Position numbers and translations under genes: made by a program. A stretch of DNA of 64,000 nt from Williamsia sp. 1138 (lineage in GTDB: Bacteria > Actinomycetota > Actinomycetes > Mycobacteriales > Mycobacteriaceae): NCBI RefSeq assembly GCF_002095435.2, contig NZ_MJEJ02000045.1, forward strand, positions 141,697-205,696, written 5' to 3'. Position 1 is the first letter of the stretch; each line of letters starts with the position of its first letter. Positions 8,440 through 16,641 of this stretch are shown one piece after another. The notes beneath the pieces were generated by a model. The model searched no databases and was not told where the DNA came from. It saw nothing but the letters and a program-made list of their open reading frames with translations.

Positions 8440-9312
8440 TCAGGCCTCTTCCGGGTGCTGGGCGTACTTGATGTCGCCCTCCTGACGCTTGGTGGCAGCG
8501 GCGGTGGCCGGGTGGATCGCGATGAGTCCGAGTCCCTGGCGACGTCGGCAGGCCTTCGCGAGTTCTTCGTAGGCGGGCTCGCCGAGAAGCGCGATCAACT
8601 CGGGCCGGTACGACTCCCAGACCTGCTTCGCGCCGATGTGTGCGTCGGGGGAGCCTGAGCAGTACCACTCCAGGTCGGCGCCTCCGGACCCCCAGCCACG
8701 CCGGTCGAACTCGGTGATGGTGGTCTTGAGGACCTGCTCGCCGTCGGGCCGCTCCACCCACTGCTGCTCGCGTCGCACCGGGAGCTGCCAGCACACCTCG
8801 GGTTTGACCTCGAGCGGCTCGATTCCTTTGCGCAGCGCCATCGAGTGCAGGGCGCAGCCCTGACCGCCGGCGAAACCCGGGCGGTTCAGGAAGATGCAGG
8901 CGCCCTTGTGCTTGCGGGTCTTGAGGGCGAGCTCACCGTCGAGCTCGTCCTCCTCGAGATATCCGCGCTTGCCCAAAGGGTCTTTGCCCGAACCTTTTTG
9001 GTAGTACTGCCAATCATCGGGCGTCAGCATGGCCACGCCCTTGGCGAGGATCTCGCGGTCCCCGTCGTCAGAGAGATACGCCCCGTGGCTGCAACAGCCG
9101 TCGTTCTCGCGGCCCTCGATGATGCCCTGGCAGGCAGGGGTTCCGAAGACACAGGTCCAGTGCGACAACAACCAGGTGAGGTCGGCGTTGATGATGTGTT
9201 CCGGGTTTTCGGGGTCGGCGAACTCGTACCACTCGCGCGGAAAGTCGAGAGGAACTTCCGGGGCCGGGTCGATTTTGGAGGCTGCGTGCACAATTACCAA
9301 CGGTAGACGCAC
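8440..9312 (-). CDS. Conserved cysteine-rich protein (Rv0495c-like)
   Basis: 290 residues, no recognised enzyme domain. About eight cysteines fall in two groups: one near residues 55-80 (CVFGTPAC, then GCCSHG) and one near 145-180 ([22 protein letters not shown]). The spacing is reminiscent of Cys clusters that bind metal or an iron-sulphur centre, as in YkgJ/DUF3109-type proteins, but that is only a resemblance. The GTG at 9312 is chosen because a -10-like TACAAC lies just upstream; the in-frame extension to 9360 would read through the divergent Ppx gene start. Position and length (296 in M. tuberculosis) fit Rv0495c. Confidence 0.75.
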   Translation of the reverse strand: MRLPLVIVHAASKIDPAPEVPLDFPREWYEFADPENPEHIINADLTWLLSHWTCVFGTPACQGIIEGRENDGCCSHGAYLSDDGDREILAKGVAMLTPDDWQYYQKGSGKDPLGKRGYLEEDELDGELALKTRKHKGACIFLNRPGFAGGQGCALHSMALRKGIEPLEVKPEVCWQLPVRREQQWVERPDGEQVLKTTITEFDRRGWGSGGADLEWYCSGSPDAHIGAKQVWESYRPELIALLGEPAYEELAKACRRRQGLGLIAIHPATAAATKRQEGDIKYAQHPEEA

Positions 9313-9326
9313 TAAGTTGTAACCCG
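9306..9326. promoter_or_regulatory. Overlapping divergent leaderless promoters
   Basis: The 13 bases between the two GTG start codons hold TAAGTT (9313-9318) reading rightward, 7 bases before the GTG at 9326, and TACAAC reading leftward, a few bases before the GTG at 9312. The two -10 boxes share the same AT-rich bases, so the two genes cannot easily be initiated at once. Confidence 0.55.
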
Positions 9327-10282
9327 TGCGTTTAGGAGTGCTTGATGTCGGCAGTAACACAGTCCACCTGTTGGTTGTCGATGCCCACCGGGGCGGTCAC
9401 CCGACCCCGATGAGTTCGACGAAGTCGACCCTGCGACTGGCAGAGCAGATCGATGCCGACGGCCGGCTCTCGCAGCGCGGCGCGGATGGGCTGATCGAAT
9501 CTGTCGACGAGTTCACGAAAATCGCCTACACCTCGGGTTGCAAGCAGGTGATGGCCTTCGCCACCTCGGCGGTGCGCGACGCGGCGAACTGCGACGAGGT
9601 GCTCGAACGCGTCGCCGAGGCGACCGGGGTGCGGGTCGTGGTGCTCTCGGGGGTCGACGAGGCCCGCCTGACCTCGCTGGCGGTGCGTCGCTGGTACGGG
9701 TGGGGTTCGGGCCGGATAGTGGCCCTCGACATCGGTGGCGGCTCGCTGGAGCTGTCCAACGGCGTCGACGAGGAACCGGACGTCGCGCTGTCGTTGCCGC
9801 TGGGTGCGGGCAGGCTCACCAGGGAATGGCTGGCGGAGGATCCTCCGGGCAGACGGCGCGTGGCGGTTCTGCGCGACTGGCTCGACGCCGAACTGGCGGC
9901 CGGAGCCAAAGAACTGATCGGAGCCGGCTCCCCGGACCTGGCGGTGGGCACGTCCAAGACGTTCCGCTCGCTGGCGCGACTCACCGGCGCGGCACCTTCC
10001 AGCGCAGGACCCCGTGTCAAGAGGACACTGACCATCAGTGGTTTGAGACAGTTGATCGCGTTCATCTCCCGGATGACTGCAGCGGATCGAGCCGAACTGG
10101 AGGGGGTGAGTGTGGACCGCGCAGGACAGCTGGTGGCGGGCGCACTCGTCGCGGAGGCGAGCATGCGCGCGCTGTCGATCGATACTTTGGAGATATGCCC
10201 ATGGGCCCTACGCGAAGGTGTCATTCTGCGCAGACTGGATCTGGAGTCCAGCGACACCGAGTTGCCGGCGGGCGAACGCTAA
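9326..10282 (+). CDS. Ppx/GppA-family phosphatase (Rv0496-like)
   Basis: 318 residues. Actin-like ASKHA fold enzyme that hydrolyses polyphosphate and/or pppGpp. Phosphate-1 motif [15 protein letters not shown] at the start, [17 protein letters not shown] near 75-90, and the phosphate-2 motif [12 protein letters not shown] near 135-146. It lacks the C-terminal HD-type extension of long GppA proteins, like the short mycobacterial Ppx1. The next gene begins 17 bases later. Which substrate is favoured cannot be read from sequence. Confidence 0.88.
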   Translation: MRLGVLDVGSNTVHLLVVDAHRGGHPTPMSSTKSTLRLAEQIDADGRLSQRGADGLIESVDEFTKIAYTSGCKQVMAFATSAVRDAANCDEVLERVAEATGVRVVVLSGVDEARLTSLAVRRWYGWGSGRIVALDIGGGSLELSNGVDEEPDVALSLPLGAGRLTREWLAEDPPGRRRVAVLRDWLDAELAAGAKELIGAGSPDLAVGTSKTFRSLARLTGAAPSSAGPRVKRTLTISGLRQLIAFISRMTAADRAELEGVSVDRAGQLVAGALVAEASMRALSIDTLEICPWALREGVILRRLDLESSDTELPAGER

Positions 10283-10299
10283 GGATGGTGAACTAACTC

Positions 10300-11739
10300 A
10301 TGGCCAGAGGATCGGATCCCGATTCACGTCCCATCTCGGTTGCCGAGTTGCTGGCGCGCGCCAAAGAGGCCGGTGCGACGGACGTCGCCGAGGCGGCGGC
10401 CAACTCTCCGGCAGCCACCGGCCGTCGCCATCGCGGCGGTAAGGACGGCATCTCCGTTGCCGAGCTGACCGGTGAGATCCCGCGCATCGCCGAGTCCACG
10501 ACACCGCCGCCCACCCGCGACTTCAATGCTGCCGACGTCTCCGAGCGGGCCGAATCGGCGCCCGAGGCCGACGCCGCCGAGACGAAGCCCGCTCCCGCGG
10601 TGTCAACTGACTCGACCGAGCAGGACGAGGCCTCATCTCACCCGGAATCGGAAAAGGCCGAACCGCAGGTGACGGGGCCGTCTGTCGCCGATACGTCCGA
10701 CCAGCATTCGGACTCCGAGACCACCGGCGTCATCTCCTCGGTGCAGGCGTACTCGCAGGTCGACGACGAGGACCCGAACCGCGATCGTCAGGATGATCAT
10801 CGTGTGCTCAGTGCCGCCGAGCGGGATCGCGAATTCGAGGCGTACCGCAACTTCGAGGACGTCGACGCGACCCCGTCACCGACCGGTGAGCCGAAGAAGA
10901 AACGCGGCATCCTGGGATTCGGACGCAAGAAGGCGACCGCTGCTGCGCCGTCCGCACCTGAATCGCCGAGGACGTCTCGGGACCACGCGGACGATACCGA
11001 TCATGAAGTGACGCAGCTCATACCGACGGTCACCGCGACTCCGCCGCCGTACCCTCCGGTCTTTGCCACGGACGGTCCGCCTCCGCCTGTGCCCGCCGAG
11101 TCCGCCAAACCGGCTCAGTCGCCTGCGCCCGGGAAAGCACAGGCCGATACCGGCCGATACCTGCGTTTCGACGTCGACGACGATGCCACGTCGCGCGTCG
11201 ACACCACGAAGCGTTCGAGCCCCGAGGAGTCGAATGCCGAGGAGTCGAATGCCGCACCGGCCCAGGCGGATACCCGCGGGTTCGGTGCGTTCGCGAGCGG
11301 AAGCCCGGTCGACGAGACCCCCATCGAAGATCCGGCGACACCGCAGACGCCGGGCGACGACGCCAACGCGGATGCTGATGCCGTACGGACCCGGCTGACC
11401 GGTTCGGCAGCGGCGCAGGATCACCCGCCCGCCGGTGAACCCGCGCACGACGAGGCGGCTCCCACGGAGAAGTCGCCGTCGGTCCAGTGGCTCTTGCTCA
11501 TCGGCCAGGTGCTGGCCGGTTTGGCCGTCGGCGTGGCGCTCTTCTGGGGTTTCACCGAATTGTGGCGCTGGAATGTGTATTTCGCACTCATCCTCGCGGT
11601 CGCGGTGATCTTCGGGTTGGTCACCCTCGTGCACGTCGTGCGGCGCAGCCAGGACCTGATCAGCACCCTGCTGGCATTGGGTGTCGGCTTGCTCGTGACG
11701 ATTGGTCCGCTGGTGCTGTTGCTCGTCGCCGGAGACTGA
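10300..11739 (+). CDS. Membrane protein with long disordered N-terminus (Rv0497-like)
   Basis: 479 residues. Residues ~1-390 are Pro/Ala/Glu/Asp-rich and low in complexity, with two short conserved patches: RPISVAELLARAKEAG near 7-22 and a second ISVAELTGEIPR near 50-60, which look like a repeated short motif. The last ~85 residues form three close membrane segments. The soluble tail would face the cytoplasm if the N-terminus is inside. The function is unknown; the place between Ppx and the isomerase matches Rv0497. The ATG at 10300 overlaps nothing and starts MARGSDPDSRPIS. Confidence 0.75.
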   Translation: MARGSDPDSRPISVAELLARAKEAGATDVAEAAANSPAATGRRHRGGKDGISVAELTGEIPRIAESTTPPPTRDFNAADVSERAESAPEADAAETKPAPAVSTDSTEQDEASSHPESEKAEPQVTGPSVADTSDQHSDSETTGVISSVQAYSQVDDEDPNRDRQDDHRVLSAAERDREFEAYRNFEDVDATPSPTGEPKKKRGILGFGRKKATAAAPSAPESPRTSRDHADDTDHEVTQLIPTVTATPPPYPPVFATDGPPPPVPAESAKPAQSPAPGKAQADTGRYLRFDVDDDATSRVDTTKRSSPEESNAEESNAAPAQADTRGFGAFASGSPVDETPIEDPATPQTPGDDANADADAVRTRLTGSAAAQDHPPAGEPAHDEAAPTEKSPSVQWLLLIGQVLAGLAVGVALFWGFTELWRWNVYFALILAVAVIFGLVTLVHVVRRSQDLISTLLALGVGLLVTIGPLVLLLVAGD

Positions 11740-11746
11740 GGAGTCG

Positions 11747-12643
11747 GTGTCGGAACAGGGGCGGGTCGGCCCCGCCGCAGCTTCGCAGGATCAGTCGCTT
11801 CGTGGCGAGATCGCCGTCGGGTTGTCGACGGCGTCGGTCTACCCGCAGAACACCGAGGCGGCCTTTCAATACGCCAACGAGCTCGGCTATGACGGCATCG
11901 AACTGATGGTGTGGGCGGAACCGGTCAGTCAGGACATCGACCGGGTCGCGATGCTGTCTGACCGCTATCACCTTCCGGTGCTGTCGGTGCACGCGCCGTG
12001 TCTGCTGATCTCGCAGGGGATATGGGGCCGTGACCCCATTGCGAAACTGGCGCGGGCGGTGACCGCTGCCGAGGACCTGGGCGCGGACACGGTGGTCGTG
12101 CATCCGCCGTTTCGGTGGCAGCGTAGGTACGCGCGTGAGTTCTCGGTGCTCGTCTCGACCCTCGAGGAGGACTCCGACGTCGCGGTGGCCGTGGAGAACA
12201 TGTTCCCCATCCGTACCGATCGGTTCTTCGGGAAGTACGAGGGCGCGGCCGACCGGATGCGCAAGCGCGGTGGCCCGGGTTCGTCGGTGTCGGCGTACGC
12301 GACCTCGTTCGACCCCACCGACGACGGTTATGCGCACTACACCCTCGACATCTCCCACGCCGCGACGTCGGGCGTCGACGTCCTCGCGATGCTCGACCGG
12401 ATGGGCCCCGGTCTGCGTCACCTGCACCTCACGGACGGGTCGGGGGCGGCCGTCGACGAACATCTGGTCCCGGGTGATGGGTCGCAACCGTGTGTGCAAG
12501 TGTGTAACCGTCTTGCCGACAGTGATTTCTCTGGTTCGGTTGTGCTGGAAGTCAGCAGCAGCGCGGTCAACACCAAAGCTGAGAGACTCGAAATCCTTTC
12601 CCGCTCACTGGATTTTGCACGTACACACCTAGAGCGGCCTTGA
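11747..12643 (+). CDS. TIM-barrel sugar phosphate isomerase/epimerase family (Rv0498-like)
   Basis: 298 residues. Xylose isomerase-like TIM barrel: IAVGLSTASVYPQNTEAAF at the first strand, YDGIELMVW next, PVLSVHAPC near 82, ADTVVVHPPFRW near 118 and HYTLDISHAA near 205, supplying metal-binding His/Glu/Asp. The true substrate is not known. The GTG at 11747 follows GAGGAG (11738-11743); the preceding gene stops at 11739, so the pair is closely linked. The stop overlaps or abuts the next gene. Confidence 0.78.
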   Translation: MSEQGRVGPAAASQDQSLRGEIAVGLSTASVYPQNTEAAFQYANELGYDGIELMVWAEPVSQDIDRVAMLSDRYHLPVLSVHAPCLLISQGIWGRDPIAKLARAVTAAEDLGADTVVVHPPFRWQRRYAREFSVLVSTLEEDSDVAVAVENMFPIRTDRFFGKYEGAADRMRKRGGPGSSVSAYATSFDPTDDGYAHYTLDISHAATSGVDVLAMLDRMGPGLRHLHLTDGSGAAVDEHLVPGDGSQPCVQVCNRLADSDFSGSVVLEVSSSAVNTKAERLEILSRSLDFARTHLERP

Positions 12644-12663
12644 CTTACAGGAGCACCGGAAAG

Positions 12664-13512
12664 TTGTCTGCGCCCACTCTCGACCAACTCAACACGCTTC
12701 GGACCGCCGGTCCCAGTGGTCCGGATCACATCGACTACACCGCTGTGATCGACCCCGTGTTCACCATCGGGCCGAAGGTGCACGGTGGGACCACCCAGAT
12801 GCTCTCCGCGAAGGCGGCGCTGGCGGGTTTCGTCGCCACGGCCCCCGAGGGCGCGCCTCCCGCCGCCGGTCTCGCGCCGGTGGCGATCTCCACCAACTAC
12901 CTCGGTGCCCCCGACCCGGCGGAGATCACCCTCAAGGTGTGGGTCCGCAAACGCGGTCGGACGGTCTCCCTGGTCGACGTCGAAGTGCACCAGAACGGTC
13001 GTAATCTGATCCACTCGACGGTGACCATCGGCACCCTCGACACCGACGGCCACTTCTCGGCGCCCACCCCGTTGACCGCGCTGCCGATCGAACCCCCCGA
13101 TGACGTGATCTGGGTCGACCAGAGCCCCATGGGCGACGTCATGCACCTGTCGGCGTCGATCGATGTGGCCATCGAGCCCAACTCGCTCGCCTTCATCAAG
13201 GGGGAGAAGGCCGACCCGGTGTTCCGGATGTGGGCTCGCCCCAAGGAGGGCGTGACCGATGAGCTGTTCGCGATCCTGAGCGGTGATCTGAGCGCCCCGG
13301 TCGTGATGAACCTGCATCTGTTCGGCTGGGCGCCGACCGTTCAGCTGACGACGTATCTGCGGCGTTTGCCGGCGCCGGGATGGCTGCGTATCCAGGCCTC
13401 GAGTACCGAGGTCGGGCACGGGTGGTTCGAAGAAGATCATCTCGTCATCGACTCGGCGGGCGACGTCATCGTGCAAACCCGGCAGCTCGCGTTGATACCG
13501 GCGTCGGGCTGA
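12664..13512 (+). CDS. Thioesterase-family protein (Rv0499-like)
   Basis: 282 residues. Double hot-dog layout of acyl-CoA thioesterase-like proteins: an HGG motif (GPKVHGGTTQMLSAKAALAG) near 40-60 in the first half, and DQSPMGDVMHLSASIDVAIE opening the second. The start is uncertain: TTG at 12664 has AGGAG 10 bases upstream, while TTG at 12640 overlaps the previous stop but has no ribosome site. The 3' end carries a near-repeat: GCGTCGGGCTGAC, which holds the stop, recurs about 36 bases later. Confidence 0.68.
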   Translation: MSAPTLDQLNTLRTAGPSGPDHIDYTAVIDPVFTIGPKVHGGTTQMLSAKAALAGFVATAPEGAPPAAGLAPVAISTNYLGAPDPAEITLKVWVRKRGRTVSLVDVEVHQNGRNLIHSTVTIGTLDTDGHFSAPTPLTALPIEPPDDVIWVDQSPMGDVMHLSASIDVAIEPNSLAFIKGEKADPVFRMWARPKEGVTDELFAILSGDLSAPVVMNLHLFGWAPTVQLTTYLRRLPAPGWLRIQASSTEVGHGWFEEDHLVIDSAGDVIVQTRQLALIPASG

Positions 13513-13593
13513 CAAGCACCCGTCGAGATCCCGGCGTCGGGCTGACGACCTCCCCTTGGCAATGAACCTTCCTGAAACGAGAAAGTGACCCAC

Positions 13594-14430
13594 ATGACCC
13601 AGCGAATCGCAATCATCGGCGGTGGAAACATCGGGGAGGCGTTGCTCGCCGGCCTCATCGGATCCGGCAAACCGACCAAGGACCTCGTGATCGCGGAGAA
13701 GTCGCCGAGCCGGGGCAAGGAGCTGACCGAGGAGTACGGCGTCCGGGTGACCGACATCGCCGACGCGGTCGAGGGCGCGAACATCGTCGTGCTGGCCATC
13801 AAGCCGGGCGACGTGGACGCGGTCCTGGCGGTGATCGCCGATGTCGAGGATGTCGGCGAGGTCGAGCGTCTGACCGTCACCCTCGTCAGCGGGCTGCCCA
13901 CCGCCAAGTACGAGAACGCCCTTCCTGCGGGTGCGCCCGTGGTGCGGGTGATGCCGAACACCCCCATGCTCGTGGGAGAGGCGATGAGCGGTGTCACGGC
14001 CGGACGTTATGCGACCGAGGAACACGTCGCGACGGTCGTGACGCTGCTCGAGACGGTCGGCAAGGTCGTCGTCGTCCCGGAGAAGCAGATCGATGCGATC
14101 ACCGCGCTGTCCGGGTCGGGGCCGGCATACCTGTTCCTGATGGCCGAGGCGATGATCGACGCCGGTGTCTCTCTCGGGCTCACGCGTGCACTGGCCACCG
14201 AGTTGGCAGCGCAGACCGTGCGTGGTGCCGGTGTTCTGCTGACCGACTCGGGAATGTCGCCGGTCGATCTGCGCGCTGCGGTCACCTCGCCCGCCGGGAC
14301 GACCGCCGCGGCGCTGCTGGAGATGGAAAAGCACGGTCTGCGGCACGCGGTCGCCGAAGGTGTTCGTGCCAGCGCGGCGAAGAGTGAGGCGATCGGGCGA
14401 GTGGTGCTCTCCGGACTCGAGACGTCCTAG
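13594..14430 (+). CDS. proC: Pyrroline-5-carboxylate reductase
   Basis: 278 residues. Last step of proline synthesis: reduces pyrroline-5-carboxylate with NAD(P)H. Rossmann motif RIAIIGGGNIGEALLAGL at residues 4-21, VRVMPNTPMLVGEAMSGV near 115, and the family signature region near 170-250 (ALSGSGPAYLFLMAEAMIDA and DLRAAVTSPAGTTAAAL). The ATG at 13594 follows GAGAAAG; a GTG at 13585 is also possible. Matches Rv0500 in position. Two repeated hairpins follow. Confidence 0.94.
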   Translation: MTQRIAIIGGGNIGEALLAGLIGSGKPTKDLVIAEKSPSRGKELTEEYGVRVTDIADAVEGANIVVLAIKPGDVDAVLAVIADVEDVGEVERLTVTLVSGLPTAKYENALPAGAPVVRVMPNTPMLVGEAMSGVTAGRYATEEHVATVVTLLETVGKVVVVPEKQIDAITALSGSGPAYLFLMAEAMIDAGVSLGLTRALATELAAQTVRGAGVLLTDSGMSPVDLRAAVTSPAGTTAAALLEMEKHGLRHAVAEGVRASAAKSEAIGRVVLSGLETS

Positions 14431-14454
14431 GGCCTCGGCCACCCCTGTTCAGCC

Positions 14455-14611
14455 CCCCTCCACCCGTTTTCGCGGCGTCCCCCTGTCGTAACCGGTGGAG
14501 GACGCAAAAACGGGTGGGGAAGTGCCGTTCGTGCATGTCGCGCCACCCTCCACCCGTTTTTGTACCGCCCACCGATTGTTGTGGGTGGAGGACGCAAAAA
14601 CGGGTGGGGGG
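14455..14611. repeat. Two tandem copies of a CCACCCGTTTTTG palindrome
   Basis: Copy 1 has arms CCACCCGTTTT (14460-14470) and AAAACGGGTGG (14507-14517); copy 2 has CCACCCGTTTTTG (14550-14562) and CAAAAACGGGTGG (14595-14607). The interiors are also alike (both end GGTGGAGGACGC), so this is a duplicated ~90-base unit. A third copy is at 44357-44414. Both sites lie directly after a gene end (proC, pucR), so the hairpins may also stop transcription. The rest of the 347-base gap 14431-14777 holds only a -10-like TAAGCT near 14691. Confidence 0.8.
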
Positions 14612-14777
14612 AGGGCGCTGGAGGCCTGATTCGGGCAAGAAATCCGAATCAGTTGCCCACTCACGTCGCTTTAACCCCACCCGCCACGCTAAGCTTCGCT
14701 GAGCACGTGCGTGTCTGGAGTCCGCCGGAGGGGAAGCCGAGCGGCCGCGACGCGTGCCCCGGAGGTATGAAATTTTC

Positions 14778-14993
14778 ATGGCATCTGCAAGTAAGCCAGG
14801 TGACAACGCCGGTGGTGGAACCCAGTTCCTGACCGTCGCAGAGGTCGCATCCCTGATGCGCGTCTCGAAGATGACCGTGTACCGCTTGGTGCACAACGGA
14901 GAGTTGCCCGCCGTACGCGTGGGTCGCTCCTTCCGCGTGCACGCCAAGGCGGTGCACGACTATCTCGAGACGTCCTATTTCGACGCCGGATAG
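14778..14993 (+). CDS. Small MerR/excisionase-type DNA-binding protein (Rv0500A-like)
   Basis: 71 residues. A single winged helix-turn-helix: FLTVAEVASLMRVSKMTVYR, then HNGELPAVRVGRSFRVHAKA, the pattern of excisionase/BldC-like proteins that bind DNA as head-to-tail oligomers. The ATG at 14778 is preceded by GGAGG at 14761-14765. Its place after proC and before the 33-residue basic peptide is the same as Rv0500A, so despite the 'excisionase' label it is a chromosomal housekeeping regulator, not a phage gene. Confidence 0.85.
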   Translation: MASASKPGDNAGGGTQFLTVAEVASLMRVSKMTVYRLVHNGELPAVRVGRSFRVHAKAVHDYLETSYFDAG

Positions 14994-15213
14994 AAGTCCC
15001 GACTGACAAACTCAGAATCCGTCCTGGTTCGGCAGGTCGGCTGCACCACGCGGTCGGCCGATCGAGCGGGCGATTTCGTCACCGGTGCGCCGGGCGGTAA
15101 GGTTTGCAGTCGACCCGTTCGCCGGTGCTCTGGCGCGCGAAGTAAGTGAGCCAGCCTGTGTGGACGGCCAAAACCTGTAGGACCATCCGGTCAGATCGTG
15201 AGGAAGTTCCCAG

Positions 15214-15315
15214 ATGGGTTCAGTGATCAAGAAGCGCCGCAAGCGCATGTCGAAGAAGAAGCACCGCAAGTTGCTGCGTCGCACGCGAGTGCAGCGCAGG
15301 AAACTCGGTAAGTGA
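15214..15315 (+). CDS. 33-residue basic ribosomal peptide (bL37/AURKAIP1-COX24 type)
   Basis: 33 residues, about half Lys/Arg: starts [20 protein letters not shown] and ends RRKLGK. Identical in length and style to Rv0500B, now known as a mycobacterial small ribosomal protein (bL37). ATG at 15214 has GAGGAAG at 15199-15205. A -10-like TAAGGT near 15098 would give a ~110-base leader. A GC-rich hairpin with T-run follows. Confidence 0.85.
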
Positions 15316-15330
15316 GTTTTCTTTCCTCAG

Positions 15331-15360
15331 AACCCGCCGCTTGTCGGCGGGTTTTGTTTT
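15331..15360 (+). terminator. Rho-independent terminator
   Basis: AACCCGCCG (15331-15339) pairs with CGGCGGGTT (15345-15353), 5-base loop, followed by TTGTTTT. It is 15 bases after the stop of the 33-residue ribosomal peptide gene and is the clearest classical terminator in the window. Confidence 0.85.
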
Positions 15361-15443
15361 GCCTGGACGAGGGTTTGAATTGGCGGAACCCTAATCCTCG
15401 TCTCAGTGGGTGAAACAAGGATCGAGTCCGTACGCTGGTCGCC

Positions 15444-16505
15444 ATGGTCGATGGTGAAGGTGTGGTGCAGCAGTCGCCACGGGTCGTTCTGGTCACCGGT
15501 GCATCGACGTTTCTCGGTGGGTACCTGACCACTCGGCTCGCCCAGAACCCGGCCGTCGAGCGGGTGATCGCGGTGGACTCGCTGGCCCCCTCGAAGGACA
15601 TGTTGCGCCGGTTCGGTCGCGCGGAGTTCCTGCGCGTGGACATCCGCAGGCCCACCATCGCGAAAGTGATCGATCAGGCGGGCGTGGACACCGTCGTACA
15701 CGCCGCGACGTCGGTGATGGACACGGTCGGACATTCGCCCGCGATCAAAGAGTTCAATGTGATCGGGACGATGCAGCTGTGCGCCGCATGCCAGCGCAGC
15801 CCGACGGTGAAGCGGTTCGTCATGCGATCGACCGGGATGGTCTACGGGGCGAGTTCGGCCGACCCCGCGCACTTCTCCGAAGACACCTCGGCTCGGCGCG
15901 AGCCCACCGGTGGGTATGCCCGCGACCTCATCGACGTCGAGGGTTATGCACGCGGCCTCGGACGTCGCCGCCAGGACATGGCCGTCACCATCCTGCGTCT
16001 GACCGCGATGCTCGGTCCGCAGATCTCGAGCCGCATGAGCAAGTACTTCTCCTCGACGGTCATACCTGTCGCCATCGGTCACGAGCCGCGGTTGCAGTTC
16101 CTGCACGAGGAGGACGCCCTGTCGGTGCTCGAACACGCGACACTCGCAGGCCGATCCGGCATCTTCAACGTGGCGGGAGACGGCGTACTGACACTGAGTC
16201 AGGCAGTGCGCCGAGCCGGGCGGATCGCGCTGCCGGTGCCGTCGTCGATGATGGGCACGGTCGCAGGCGTCTATCGCGGAATGCGCGTGAGCACCATGCA
16301 GCTCGATCAGATCGACTACCTGACGTTCGGGCGGGTACTCGACACCACCCGGATGCGCACCGAACTCGGTTTCGGCCCGAGGTACACGAGTATGGAGACG
16401 TTCGACGACTTCCTGTCTCGAAAACCCTTGGCGCCGGTGGTCTCTCCGGCGGCGTGGCGCCGGGTGGAGGAATGGACGAGGCAGGCCGCGAAACAACTGA
16501 CGTGA
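15444..16505 (+). CDS. NAD-dependent epimerase/dehydratase-like protein (GalE2/Rv0501-like)
   Basis: 353 residues, extended short-chain dehydrogenase fold. NAD-binding motif VVLVTGASTFLGGYLTTRLA at ~14-33, then AVDSLAP with an acidic residue after strand 2 and VVHAATSVMDTVG near 83. The usual catalytic YxxxK is not found where expected: the matching stretch reads GGYARDLIDVEGYARG, with Tyr but no Lys. It may therefore bind NAD without epimerase activity. The ATG at 15444 lies 7 bases after TACGCT, a leaderless arrangement. Mycobacterial Rv0501 precedes the same acyltransferase. Confidence 0.78.
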   Translation: MVDGEGVVQQSPRVVLVTGASTFLGGYLTTRLAQNPAVERVIAVDSLAPSKDMLRRFGRAEFLRVDIRRPTIAKVIDQAGVDTVVHAATSVMDTVGHSPAIKEFNVIGTMQLCAACQRSPTVKRFVMRSTGMVYGASSADPAHFSEDTSARREPTGGYARDLIDVEGYARGLGRRRQDMAVTILRLTAMLGPQISSRMSKYFSSTVIPVAIGHEPRLQFLHEEDALSVLEHATLAGRSGIFNVAGDGVLTLSQAVRRAGRIALPVPSSMMGTVAGVYRGMRVSTMQLDQIDYLTFGRVLDTTRMRTELGFGPRYTSMETFDDFLSRKPLAPVVSPAAWRRVEEWTRQAAKQLT

Positions 16506-16641
16506 GAAAATGATCGTCAAGTTCTGACTTCGAGGGTGCCGAGTGGCGAACGGGTCACCGGGGCGGGGACAATCAAGATGCGGGTGCGCGAGAAGCATCA
16601 CGAGCGGGGAATCAGGCTTCGGCTTGAGGGAGGTGTGTGCG

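Noticed and set aside
12418..14442. 674-codon open frame on the minus strand
   Set aside because: It lies antisense to the isomerase, thioesterase and proC genes, which have clear family motifs; its protein is Arg/Gly/His-rich with no domain. It is a high-GC shadow.
14778..14993. Excisionase-like gene as a sign of a prophage
   Set aside because: No integrase, phage gene or attachment site is nearby, and the same small gene sits after proC in mycobacteria.
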